64,000 nt of DNA, from the NCBI GenBank assembly GCA_011317545.1, contig WUJK01000003.1:1550001-1614000 (forward strand), written 5' to 3'. The position numbers were made by a program, and so were the translations under genes. Below the pieces are notes generated by a model. That model saw only the letters and a list, made by a program, of their open reading frames with translations, did not search any database and was not told the origin of the DNA. Source of the stretch: Coniella vitis (Eukaryota > Ascomycota > Sordariomycetes > Diaporthales > Schizoparmaceae). Numbering within the stretch: the stretch's first letter is position 1; each line of letters begins with the position of its first letter. Positions 9,685 through 21,439 of this stretch are shown piece after piece.

Positions 9685-11820
9685 TCAGGGAAAGGGACGA
9701 GCATATCCCATGGGCATTGGCTGTGGTGGTGACATCATCGAATCCAATCCAATAATTGGCCCGCGAGATACTGCATTGTTGTTAAGGTTGCGGTTAAACA
9801 GGCCAATGAGTCGCCGCCCAGTGGATGGCTCCAACTCTGTACCGTCACGGGCAATCTTGACCTCCCGGTTTGAATTCCACGGATTGCGTAGACCTCTGCA
9901 TCGGTAAAAGGGCAGCCTAGTTGTGCACAACCATTCCAACTTGAACGGCTTCCCCCACACCCTGTTTTCGGAGTTGCCGTCGACTCCGACGCTTGAATCA
10001 TCATGCTCCGAAACGACTGGTGTAGCTTCATCTTGCTCTATCGCTTCATCCGAGTCTTCGAGTATCATTTCCCAAAATATAGTTCCTCGTGCGGAGTCAT
10101 CGATGATTCGGCCTCTAGGAGTTGTGTCGGTCGCTTCTGTAGGAATCTCTCTTGGCAAATCGACGTCGCTAACAGTTTGTGCTTTGGGCGCGAACTCGAT
10201 CGCTGCGGCGGGATCGTCATTAATTGTCGAAGTCATTCGAGCATATCCAAAATACTCCCCAGACTTATTGGCGGAGAAGACGAGGTAAACGTTCTCTGAA
10301 GTCTAGACAAGTATTAGCAGACTCAGCGATCACGTGGTGACCGTATGCATTATTGAACAACTTACCTTGAAAGCATGGTTGAGGGCTTGTTCATTGTGCG
10401 ATTGAGTAGCCCAAATCCCTGTCCGAACACTCAAGTCCAAATCCTCAACTGTTAAACTCTTCAGGACGAAGAATTTATCCTTCTGTACTGCGTCAACATC
10501 TGTTGGTATCTTCGCCTCTGCCAATTCGACACTCTTGACGGCTTCAGCATCGTCATTTTCGATGGCTGCATCAGACAGCTTTCGAAGCTCGCGGTCCTTG
10601 ATGATGTCGGTTGCTGCGGATTGCTGGGAACTCATCGCAGCAGAAGGCCCCGTAGGAGCTGTAATGCCGGATACTCCTTCGACCGTGTTTTTCCTTAAGC
10701 GGCTGACCAGTCTGACAGATTGAAACTTTGACTCGTGAAGCTTTTGCTGAGCAGCCAAGCAGCTCGCCTCATCTTTATAATTGGCAAACGCACAGTTGGA
10801 CTTCGAAATCAAGAACAGGGATTCCAAGCCTTGGGCTTCCTTGCAAACATGATGAACTAGGCTCATCAAGTCCGTCTGGGAAGGCAAGTTTCCGATCCAG
10901 ATTGCATGACCTAATCACGACCTCAGCGACCATGTTCGATATAAAGGCAAAATTTCTGTTCATACCGCTCTGTCGAGGTTTTCGGGGAGGGCCACGGACG
11001 ACGTTCGATTGACTATCAGAAGAAGCTACACAGTTTAGCGATTTTCTTTTGGGGGGAGAAACGACCTCAACCATCGCAACTTACAGTGTCTTAGTTCTTG
11101 TTGAACAGGAGAGAAGCTGCTGCTGTCTCCGGAGTCGCCTGATCCATGCTTCAAGTCTTGTTGCATCCCAACATTAGCCAGGTAAGGTCCTGGCACTCCT
11201 TGGTGAAGTGCATGTCCCTGAGCTCCAAATGGCGGCATCTGGGCATAGTAATAGCCCATGGAAGGATGAGCCTGTGGGTTCGTCATCATTTGATTGCCAT
11301 AGTAATGCATGTTCATTCTCATGGGCATATTCGATTGCGGCTGGGTGGGCGAGATCTGGGCAGAGTAATACTGCGAAATATGCTGCTGCTGCTGCTGCTG
11401 TGGTTGTTGTTGCTGTATATAATAGGCATGATTAGGCACAGACGCAACCCCAGGCTGCCCGTTGAAAGGAGGAAGGGACTGGGTCTGAGCCATCAGACCT
11501 GGTGATGAAGTTGCCGGGTTGTACCGAATCTGGGAGCCGTTATAGGGAGCATGTCGGTAATTTGTTTGTGGCGGGAGTGCATTCGCCAAGTTTGCCATGT
11601 TGTAGGCTCCAGTTTGTGAAGGGACTTGTGGTTGCGCCATGTCGAGCTGTAAGGCAAAAACGTTCTGCGGGTGGTTGGGGAACTGCTGTGAAAAACTTGG
11701 AACAGGGTCGCCAATGTCACCCTGAATAACGAAGCCTTCGGTTACCCCTAGAACTGTCACTGGATGGTCACTCGAGACTGCGGGCGAGTTAAAACTAGGC
11801 GCTGTTGTGTCCTCTCCCAT
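9685..11820 (-). CDS. RRM and YTH domain RNA-binding protein (m6A reader candidate)
   Basis: Four exons were modelled: 11820-11085, 11025-10966, 10910-10366 and 10302-9685, giving 652 residues with all phases consistent. Residues 1-245 are low-complexity Gln/Pro/Tyr/Met-rich with a poly-Gln run (CTG repeats near 11380). An RRM follows at about 266-340 (RNP2-like IWIGNL, RNP1-like NCAFANY). The YTH domain starts near residue 411 (KFFVLKSL) and includes GIWATQ, VYLVFSANKSGEYFGYARM and FKLEWLC. The block NPWNSNREVKIARDG closely resembles the YTHDC1/Mmi1 branch. The Trp in GIWATQ and the Trp in KLEWLC correspond to the aromatic cage that holds N6-methyladenosine. A roughly 75-residue acidic insertion separates the middle strands. 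Family members control RNA fate (decay, splicing, 3'-end choice). Combination with an RRM is seen in filamentous fungi. The target RNAs are unknown. Confidence 0.9.
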
Positions 11821-13627
11821 TGAATAATGTGCCGACTCTTCAATCTGGTATCAAATCAGCGTTCGTTTGAGCGAGAGTGATGGATTCTGTCGAAGCTGAG
11901 CGTCTTGGGTAGCAAAAGAAGGCAGTTACTTGATCCTGGCTAGAAAGATAGACACAAGAGGCAACACAAGGAACATGAAATAGGCAGTCACTCAAGACGG
12001 TTAGACCTCATGAGCCAAGGACAGCAGGAAAGGAAAAGGGAAGAGAAAGAAAAAGGACAGAGAAAGAGCTTTCCTCGAGGAGACTCACGGTGGAGATCAG
12101 GTAGGTATATTAGAAGGGGGAGGTCAAAAGTGTCGAGCTAGGCTTTCTTGGGCAAGAAAAGAGTTGCCGAGTAAATACTGAAAAATAACGGTCGTGGACG
12201 GCCCAGCAATTAGTGTGGGTGTGTTTCGCGCCTTCTAGCCTAGAAGCTGCGTGGGAAAATTGGTGAATGGGGACGTCTCTCAACAAGTGGTAAGGCTTAG
12301 GGTCAAACAGTCAGCCAGTGGCTACTCGACGACAGCTGTCGCTGGAGAGAGAGAGAAGGGGGGGGGGGCGCCAACTGCAGGGATAAGAAAGAGCCAAGCA
12401 GCCCCCGAGGAGGGTCGTGATATTCGCCCCCCGTCAGGGAAGGAAGCGAGGTGGGCTAGAGAGGGGAGCGGCCCTGACAGGACACACAATCGAGTTCTTT
12501 TGCCACAGCTGCCAATCCTTTTGTGCGTGGGTAGCCTGTGGGCCGTCCGATGTGTGCTTTGTCCCGGGACATGGGGACGGATGGGCCGTCCCTGGGTCGG
12601 AGTGGCGCTGGGTGGACATATGGTATTTAATAGGCTACCTAGGCAAGTAGTGGCTTCCACTTGGGGCAGAGCTAACGCAGTGAGAGCAGGCAAGGCGACT
12701 GCCAGTGTCAGAGCTGACTATGCAATGCTTCTCGCGGGACGGGGAGCAGGGGAGCAGGTTGCTGGTTTGCTAACTTGGGAGGGAACAGAGGGAAGGGAAG
12801 CAGGGAAGGAAGGAGGGACTACCTCGTCGCATCCACCCCATGGCAGGTGCTAAGGGTACGTGTACGTACCCAGCAAGGAAGCAACCGAAGGAGCAGATCG
12901 GTCCTGCAGACTGGAACACAGCTAGCTCCAATGGCGGGTCAACTCACAGGAAGGGCCGCACAGAAAAAGGACAATCCAACTGGTGAAGACGGTCACTTGT
13001 GCCGATGCCAGGCGTTGCGCAGCAAGCGTAGTATTGCCCAGATGCTCCGAATAATAGAGTACTATCTCTTTCTAGGCAGGACAACCGAGCTGGTGGGATG
13101 GCCACAAGAATGTGTCGGGATGATAATAAGGAAGCCAGTCGCCCGAGAGGGCAAAAGGATGACTTGCTATTTAACTGGCTAAGATCCGAAGGCTGGCGTG
13201 GATGGTCAAGGTACTGGCAGTGGAGCTGGAGCCCCTCTCCTAGATTACCCTCGAGAAAAAGAGCCTGAAGTAGTGGAAGGTGAAGGCGGGATATGGATAG
13301 AGAAGCAAGGACTAAACTCACGGCCATCCTAGACTACCTAGGTACATGCATTGCACTACCTAGGTACAGCCACAGCAAGTAAAAAGAAGCCCCCCAAGGG
13401 TGAAGATCAAAAAGATAAATCTTTCCTCCCTCCTTGATCAAAGTGGCCAATAAACGAGACTCCATGCAAGTACATGGGATCAGTGTTTGCGGACAATGGG
13501 GGAGGAGGCGTGTTGGGTTTATGGCCAAGGTGGGCGTAGACAGTGACGCTAGGACGACGTCGATTGGCATATGTGCAGATGGGAAATGAGATGCCCCGGA
13601 TGGCAATCTCCATTCTTCGATCGGTAT

Positions 13628-13647
13628 TACATAGTACATAGTACATA
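13628..13647. repeat. Tandem copies of the 7-bp unit CATAGTA
   Basis: TACATAGTACATAGTACATA contains two overlapping TACATAGTA motifs with a 7-bp period. It shows that the dispersed motif can expand in tandem. Confidence 0.8.
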
Positions 13648-14783
13648 AGCGTTGGCAGTGCACTCTGGGCGTGCCCTCCAAACGCATTGGTACATGGCAG
13701 CCGCTGGGACGGCTGGACAAAGACGGGCAGACGGGGTATACCCTGATCGTCGCTATTCGCCACTTGTGCACCCACACGTTCCTCGTGCTGCCATGTATCC
13801 CAAGTAGTGCCCACAGCACTCGATGCTGGCCCAGGACTGAGCCACATTTGGTCTAGGCTCGAGCATCAGGAATGTGCGGCGGTGCATGCCGACGGCGAAC
13901 ACAACATGAACGACCGGCCGTTCAATCCAGCGATACTATGTAGCCCCAGATTCAAACCCTCCCAAAACACTGCCTGCTGCTCATTGCCTCAGCGCTCGCG
14001 TGCAGAGACAAGAGAGCTGCATTTTGCCTCTGCCACAGCCTCCGGTGAGGTGACCGCGATTGTGGGGTCTTGCTTCGAACCGCACTGTGGCGTGAGGGTA
14101 CGTTCGCCGCTATTGAACTTGGCCCAGTCACTCTGGGCCCTGGTGCAGAGTACATAGTACTGGAAAGGCAAGTAAGGAAAAGCAAGGAAGATGGGGTGAT
14201 GAGGTCCCGGGCGGGTCGCCCAAAGGGGGGCTCCGAAACTTAAAAGCTGGGAACAAGCGGATGATAAGTAGTCTCGTCTAGCGAGCATCTTGCACAGCGG
14301 CGCCTCTCCACGTGGGGTGTGCACAGAGGCAAAGAGAGAACCAAAAGCCTTGGTAGGTACTATGTAGGCACAGATACTTTGATGACAAAGTTTGCCACCC
14401 ATAAACAGCTGTGTGAAATCAAACGACCATATCATGGTAGCATATGTAATCAGTCTAGCCACCGCTTCCACTTGACAGTCGTCTCTTGTCTTTTCTATAG
14501 ACGCATCGAGGGAGACATGTGCTCCTTGGCTGCCGGATAGGCCATCGCGCCATAATTCTAACAGCCCGAGGAAAAACAATCGCTGGGGCAGTCGGCCATG
14601 ACATCACGGCCCGCACAAGGTCGCGCAGCCGTCAAGGCCTCCGCCGAGGGCACGGTATCAGGCGCAAATGACGGAATTGAAGCATATCGCCTTGGCTGAG
14701 TAAAAGACACAACCGGCATAGTACATGATGGCTCTGCGAGGTGGGGGTTGCGTGGACGGGTCCCACTGCTATGTTGTGTACTT

Positions 14784-14800
14784 TACATAGTACATAGTAC
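14784..14800. repeat. Tandem TACATAGTA pair
   Basis: TACATAGTACATAGTAC, the same 7-bp period as at 13628, inside the gene-free interval. Confidence 0.8.
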
Positions 14801-15099
14801 ACGCTTGACACTTGGAAAATGTACTTGTGTAGCCCCGCGAAGACCCCGACGCGAAGTCGATGCCTGCAATTCAGAATGAGGGCAGGGCGAGCGGTACTCT
14901 GTACGAGTGCAGATCTTGTGCGCCCGTTGCCACGAGCTTCACAAACATTCCAAACCCCGCAAATGCTCGATCAGGTGTTGTGATCTGCTCACATTGACAC
15001 ATCTAGACGGAAAACCCATGCTTTCCCGTCTGCCTCATCACAATTGCTGCCCTTGGGGAAGACCTTGAGGTCTAGATTTCTGATCAAGGGCGCTGGCGG

Positions 15100-15120
15100 T
15101 ACGTAGTACGTACTATGTAC
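15100..15120. repeat. GTAC-rich palindromic cluster ending in TACTATGTAC
   Basis: A TACGTAGTACG stretch runs straight into TACTATGTAC. The whole segment is made of alternating TAC/GTA half-sites. Confidence 0.7.
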
Positions 15121-18100
15121 CGTCGGCCGGCTGGGATCCATGACTGGCGCTTCCGAATGCCGTGAGCAGTACGTACTTCGGCCAGCTTATTACTGCGTTT
15201 TGACTGAAGCAAAGAGTGGAGTCTGCCAGGGAACATGGTTCAGAGATGCAGTCATGATGCAAGCGTGCATATTGGGTCGGCAGTAGCCGCAGGAACGGTG
15301 CAGTGCTCCACTGCTCAGAGCATATGAAGAGAAAGAAGAAACTGGGTGCGCCTGAGATGGCGCTCGTGACTTGGTTGCAAAGGGATTGTGTTGGACCCAA
15401 CCGTGGGCGCGATGACGACAGAAACAGCCTTCAGCACCAGTCGGATGCTCGCGGTTGCTCTTGCTGTTGGCTTTTACTGTTGCCGTCATGAGTCCAGTCC
15501 TGCTCGATGCTTTTGAGAATGTTTCCGTTCAAACATGCCACAAGAAGAGCGTCCTCATCCAACATCTGGGGCCTTTAACTCTGCTGCGGTCGCGATTACA
15601 GACTTATCATCCGCCATCGTGTAAGTTGGGCAATTGGCCTCGGCTGGCGCTCTTTCCCAATTTGCAGGGCAAGGGGATTTGTTCAGAATTTTCCAGTTAC
15701 GTAGTAAGCGCGGCAGCTTCAAAAAAGCTTGGCAGGGTCCCCTGCGGCCAAGTGACTGGCGAGAGTCTGGGACCACCAGCGGGCATGGATGGGCAAAAAA
15801 GTCAATCAACCGTGACACGACCCTGCCAGCCAGGCTAGCCTGCCCAATGTCGTGCAGACTCAGCCGTAAACGCTGCCTATGAATCAGACTAGTTGATCAT
15901 GCCGACCGGAAGAATTCTGTTTCAACCCAAGCCCTAAGTACTGCGTAGCACAGTATGAAGGACGATCATAGTCCTTTCTTTGCTTGCAATGAGCATATTT
16001 CTGAAATCAGCACAATATCGTAACAGAGCACATACCCACAATCCGGTCTGCACAATACTTGGGTATTTTGCGCTGTACAGTACACAGTATACGGTACTTG
16101 GCATCGTCGCGAGGATTTAGAAGCCGCATCACCACTCGATGCGGGCGACTCGGCTCCAAGGCTTCAAGCATACACAAGTACCTACCGTGGTGCTTGCTGT
16201 AGAGACATTATATGGAGCAGAGTGGAATCGCGAAGCCAGAGTTCTTCGCCCAAGCACGTACGCACGCACATAGATCATTTCATATCCACCGAGTGAACGA
16301 ACCACCATCCTTGGATGGGCTTTTAGCTAGAGCGTGGGGAAGGAGCCAGGATCAGCCGATTCAGGGTCCATCCCCACTTGTTGCTGGCTCAGCTAATCAG
16401 CGCCTCGAATTGTGCCCACCGGATAGATGACGTCAGTTCAATGACCGGGTGCCCTGCTCGACGTCTTGACAAGATCTTCAGGGACGGCTGGACGCTGAGA
16501 AAAGACTAATACTATTATGACGGCTTCTGACGAGACTTCCTGTTGTCGGCGCCAATTGCTCATACTCCTTGGCACTATCCCAATACTACAAGAGCGCAGC
16601 CAAGCTTGGCTTTACCACAGTCCCGACATTGTGTCTATCCCGTACTAGACGCAATGGGGTCATCCAGCTCTCAAACTGCGCCCCCTCTACATAGTAAGCG
16701 ACGTCAGTCCTTGTTCAAACGTCAGAGTGGGAAAAGCCTTTTGACAAAATTATTCAGCAGAGTTTAAACAACCGCGAGTACTTGGCAGTTGAATTTTGCC
16801 TTGGCAATTCTTGTCAGCGTCACTGTCTACACCTGTCACTGGCACAAGCAAAAAAGCTTGAAATTACATGGCTTATAGGCAAGATTACAGGCATCCGGAA
16901 ACTCCCAACTCGACAGGACCCAAGTCGCTTGTACTTATGACGCTGGAATATGTACATCGAGCATCAGAGGTCAAAGGCCCGTTGAGAAGCCTATTTTCAC
17001 GACTGGCTGTCTTTTCTCCAAGCCACCAGTGACCACTGCTGTATAGCGATTGACCCGCAAATGTCACCGACAGGCCACACACAAACACACATAAACTACC
17101 ACTCTATGTATCAGCTGACGGAGGTGCTGTAGATCTGTCGCCGCTTCTTCTCTGTCCGTCGTCTCAGAATGCTCGTCTTATCTGCGACATAGGTACCATG
17201 GCATGCATTGCTATGTTTTACACAGTGTATCCCAGACTCTGCCGTGGGTCTTGTCGTGGACTTCAGGAACGGGGAATGACCAGCGAAACCTTAGGCTTCA
17301 AGAACAAGACCGTCTCGATAGACGCGCACCTTGCGTGGCTTAAGAACATGTGGCAAATTAGAGATGACTTGCGATGCCGCGTGTACCTGCCCTAAAGCAT
17401 TGATCCCCAGTCCTACCCTAGACACCTTCTTCAACTCTGCACTGACAGGCATGGTCGTAGACCGATTCAGGAGGAACCGCGAATGAAGGGCAACAAAAGA
17501 GAGGAAAAAATCGTTTGATGCTGTCCCTCCGAGTGCAAATAACGGAGAAGCCGGGAGGCAGCCTTCGTGACTCAGGTGACATCCGTATGAGCTGTACTAT
17601 GCAAATTATTGGCCACTCGAACAATTTGCCGCCTGTTGCCAGGACCTAGACCTTGACGATTTCTGGAATCGATTGTAGACAAATCGTGTACATAGTATCT
17701 GCCAACAAAGACCATTGCCACCTTTATACGCCGTTTCACCTGCATCCAGGCCATACAGTCCTCACCGAAAACGCCTTCATATGCTTAGCCCTTGCATACT
17801 TACCTTTCTCGGATATTTCTCCACTCGGCCATGCCTTTGACGCTACTATGTCCCAACTGCCTGGACACCAATATTGGTTTTTTTTTGCCCTATGTCAGAG
17901 ATGCAGCAATTCTCGCATTAAAGCAAACTTGTCTTTCGGGAAGCAGATGCCCTTGTCCTTGTTCCCCACGGAGAATGCGAAAACCCAGTTGCTCATTTGG
18001 TGTGTACTGCCCACATATTCCTATGTCAACCAACGGAGCGGTTACAACAAGGGAAACGCGTCTTTTCAGACTCAGATGCTCATCTGCACTAACCGTGGGG

Positions 18101-19949
18101 GCCGCGCATTTTGCCACTCAGCGACTTTCTCCAGTCTTGTTTCTGATTCGATGTTTAGCTTTTGTGTGTGTGTACTATGTATATGTGTGTGTATGTATCT
18201 GTGATTTTGTGTCTGATAGCCCGGCAGCCACCCTTTTGGCATGTTTAGACGTATAAAATTGTGTAATTGGGTGGACTGGAAGGGGGGGGGCATGGATTGG
18301 AATTTTCTTTGCCGGTCTGTTGCTTACATATTCATTACTCACAGCGTAAGGATGGGATGGCGAGATGGTGCTTTGCTTGGGGATGATTTGGAATACCTTC
18401 ACATATACAAGTACTTTGCAAAAGTTTGTACCCCATCCCCCCTTTTCGTCAGTTTGTTTGCCTTCCATTTCCCTCAAGCCATGTAGATCTTCGACTTTGT
18501 AGTACATGTATATGTGGACCGGCAGTTTTCGTTACAATATTGTTGCGTGAGCAACTGAGAATTCTGCGGTGTAGCATGGCAATCTGCAGTAGCTGGCGAT
18601 GGAGCCTCGAAAATGGTTCTTGAACTAGGACAGGGAGACAGACCGCCGAGGGCAAGTGGGTAAATTTGTGAGTAAGTGGATGTATGGATCGAAAGCAATA
18701 TTATTGAGTATCACTGCCAGATTTAGACAAAGGGTCCGTTTTGTACGAAAAAAATAGTGCGAGGCATGTACTTGGGTAGAGTAGATTGCCCCGGTCATCC
18801 TCATTGGGCCCTTTCCACTGGCTTGGGCAGTTTGAAGAAGCAAACAGTGCTGGTGACGGGTGACCAGTATTGCGGTGTGATACTGTAACAACTGACGCCG
18901 TTTTGCCTGGAGGCGAAAAACAACAAATTAATAGCTGGTTAGCCACCAGGGCTTGTTCGATTGACAGGAAGGCTGCCGTTGTGCTAAATTAGTGACTATC
19001 GAAGCCGTCTGGCCCGTGGTGGGTGTTCGGCTCGGGTACACTAATGGGATTCCTCGGGGAGAGGAATTGGGTTTTGACGGGTCTTGTAGCCGTGTCTAGG
19101 TAGTTTCGAAGCATATGAACTGGCCCTTGTCAGACGCGGCACGCAAAGTACATTACTATGTATACGGTGGTCTATCAGAGTATGGCATGCTAGTCCTCCT
19201 CCTCCTCTGGGTCCTCAGTATGCAATCGGTTAATATAGTGGTGTTACAAGTTCAAGGGAGATATGGCCGTCTGTGTTTTGTGCACATGGCGGTGTAGTAA
19301 CGCTGGTTAGAGGACATCGCAGTCTATCCTTGGGACGGACCTTGCGTTGTCATAATTGCATTGCGCCAAAAGTTGTCCAGGCCAAGCATATGTTAATGAC
19401 ACCCATGGAACCGCGGTCTCACGACGAAGCAGCTACCTGCTTGAAACTCGTCTGGCGAGGAAAGAATACCAGTCGACGCAACTGGCACCCACACGTTATG
19501 CTAATCAAGTGTAAGGACCGTGATGCTGCGCTTGAATTGAATGGCAATCTCATGAGGCCACGAGAGAAATACATGAAGTCCGCGATAGCTTCCTCTTCTA
19601 CATCAGAAGCTCTTCAGGGATATGTATATACCGTGAGTTTACATCTTGATTTACTGCATGGATGCTACTGTTCGTCGCGTGTCGCATCTCTGCGTTCTTC
19701 AATCCATTACGTATCACATGACAGCTGAATCCAGGAATCGAAGGACGCTTAGCAATGAAGTTTGACATGGTAGCGAGCTCACACCTACAGATCGGGGAAT
19801 ACGACTTGCGCCAGAATCATAGAGTCGCTTGTAGAGACCATTGAAAATCATTGCGTAGCCTCGTGATTGATCAGTTTCTAAGTGCAATATCATACAGGTC
19901 AAAGTCAAGGCTCTGACGGATGCCCTAACTCACACCGCTAACTCCATGC

Positions 19950-20813
19950 TTAATCCTTTTTCAGAGGTAAAAGAATCTCCTCAATGCCATTGGCAGTAAT
20001 AACCATCATCTGCAGACCATCACCAACCTCGATATGTCGCTCGACTGCACCGTCGAATGCATCCTTGACCAGGATTTCCACATCCTTCCTGGCCAGAGGG
20101 TTCTTTGGCCGCTCCTGCAAGGCGTGTCCCACACCGCTGCCCGGTATATACTGGTTCTTGAAGTTGACTTGATTGTCCAAGAACGGCATGATCAAACTGG
20201 CTGCAGCGCCACCTGCTCGGCACATTTCACGCTCGTAGCTGCCGACGGGATCGTAGCTGTAGACGGCACCCTTTCCCTCCTCGTCCAGGCCACCGAGGAT
20301 CGCATAAGTATAGTAAGGAAAGAAGCGCTTCTGGTAGAGGATGGTCGAGAGTCGCTTCGCGCAGGCGTTGACGGACATGGGCTTGCCATGACGATATCGA
20401 TACATCTTGCAGACCGTGTCAAGGCGTTCCTTCAGTGCTTCTCCATCTGCTGCGAATCCGCACACTGACAACACTAGTGTCGCGTCGTGCTGGTCTGCTG
20501 TACTGCCTCCGACCTTGAACACCTTGGGGTAGTGTCTCGTGTTGATACTGTAGCCAGACGTGTGTCGCGTGTCGCCGGCCATGATGGTGAAGTCGGCGCC
20601 TGCGATAGCAAGAACCGAGCCGCCATTGTCCGCGTAGCTAATTACAGTAAGTCAGCAGAAGCGCCAAGTATTATAGCGTATGAATGGTTAGTGAGTATAA
20701 GCTTACGGATCAAAACGATGTTGCCGAAAGCCGTCATTGTGAGTTGTGGGAGCGTCGTTCAAGGAGTAGTTGGGCCCATTCATGAGGGGGTTCTGGCTGA
20801 ACATAGCAGCCAT
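19950..20813 (-). CDS. PRE7: 20S proteasome subunit beta-6
   Basis: Two exons, 20813-20707 and 20637-19950, separated by a 69-nt intron (GTAAGC...ATTAG), give 264 residues. The first exon encodes MAAMFSQNPLMNGPNYSLND and the junction restores RFDPYADNGGSVLAIAGADF. The rest follows the beta-6 (yeast Pre7/C5, human PSMB1) pattern: GDTRHTSGYSINTR, CAKRLSTILYQKRFFPYYTY, GGLDEEGKGAVYSYDPVGSYER and FLDNQVNFKNQ. Beta-6 is one of the non-catalytic beta subunits: it lacks the mature N-terminal threonine and forms part of the beta ring in cytosol and nucleus. It is divergent with STT4, sharing a 626-bp intergenic region. Confidence 0.96.
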
Positions 20814-21439
20814 ATTTTCGATGTGAAGTGTGTAGTATCTGGTGATAGACGGTGGAATGAAGACTTCTTATTGTCCGACGTAGCGGAGACGGAGGAAGAC
20901 GATGGGGGTGCAGTTGGGAAGGTTGAGTTGGTGATGCTAAAGCTGGAGGATGCGAAACGGCGCAGTGACAAGGTGAGGTTCAGCGTCGCGTCAGCCTTGC
21001 CTGCCTGGCTGACAGGGGTAGCTCCTGACTAAGCGACGACACAATTGGCATGTGGGAGGTGCAATGGAATAGTGGGACCTGCAATGTTCCCAGAAGCATT
21101 TGCGGGCGGGCCAGTGCAATCTCCCGGGGAAGGTAGCAACAGCAACGGCACTGCCGCCAGGGGCCAGCTGGGGGTAACGTCCCAGGGATGCCGTCACCGT
21201 ATTGCTAATTGTAAGATTTGGGGGCCGTCGACACGTATTTCGTACTCCATCTGCGACTATGTTTGGCGGAGCGGGTGCGTGAGTGTATTCATTTGCCAGC
21301 TAGAATAGGAGCGCTCTCTTTTACCATCTCTTGACTCGTTTTTCTCTCTTTCACACCTTGTTGTCTCACCCTTTCCCGCGTTGCTACATCCATGCTCCAT
21401 TGAAACGTTCATGCGCGAAACCTTCCTTGCCGTATAATC
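20814..21439. promoter_or_regulatory. Divergent promoter region PRE7 / STT4
   Basis: The region is 626 bp between two start codons facing away from each other, with pyrimidine-rich tracts (about 21310-21400) just before the STT4 start. It contains no TATA box I trust and no TACTATGTA motif. Functional elements cannot be assigned by eye. Confidence 0.5.

Larger units (their letters stand above)
11821..19949. other. Gene desert of about 8.1 kb
   Basis: I find no supportable coding region. The longest open frames (12251-12853 +, 13989-14579 -, 19273-19728 +) have no domain, no family resemblance and no consistent splice extension. The first few hundred bases should hold the YTH promoter and 5' leader. 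The interval carries at least nine loci of the TACTATGTA/TACATAGTA motif (clusters at 13628, 13934, 14151, 14784, 15100; singles at about 14358, 16683, 17689, 18172, 19154). It could host non-coding RNA genes or decayed elements that I cannot recognise. Confidence 0.5.

Noticed and set aside
12251..12853. 200-codon open frame on the plus strand
   Set aside because: GC-rich, Gly/Arg/Ala-dominated low-complexity sequence with no domain, no splice partners and open overlapping frames on the other strand; looks like chance openness.
13940..13965. Minus-strand GGGTTTGAATCTG resembling a tRNA B box
   Set aside because: Flanking bases do not form a T stem or an acceptor stem, and no A box is present.
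13989..14579. 196-codon open frame on the minus strand
   Set aside because: No recognisable family, no coherent hydrophobic or domain pattern, and it runs through a TACATAGTAC motif typical of intergenic sequence.
19273..19728. 151-codon open frame on the plus strand just beyond the PRE7 stop codon
   Set aside because: No family resemblance; overlaps likely 3' flank sequence; not extended by plausible introns.
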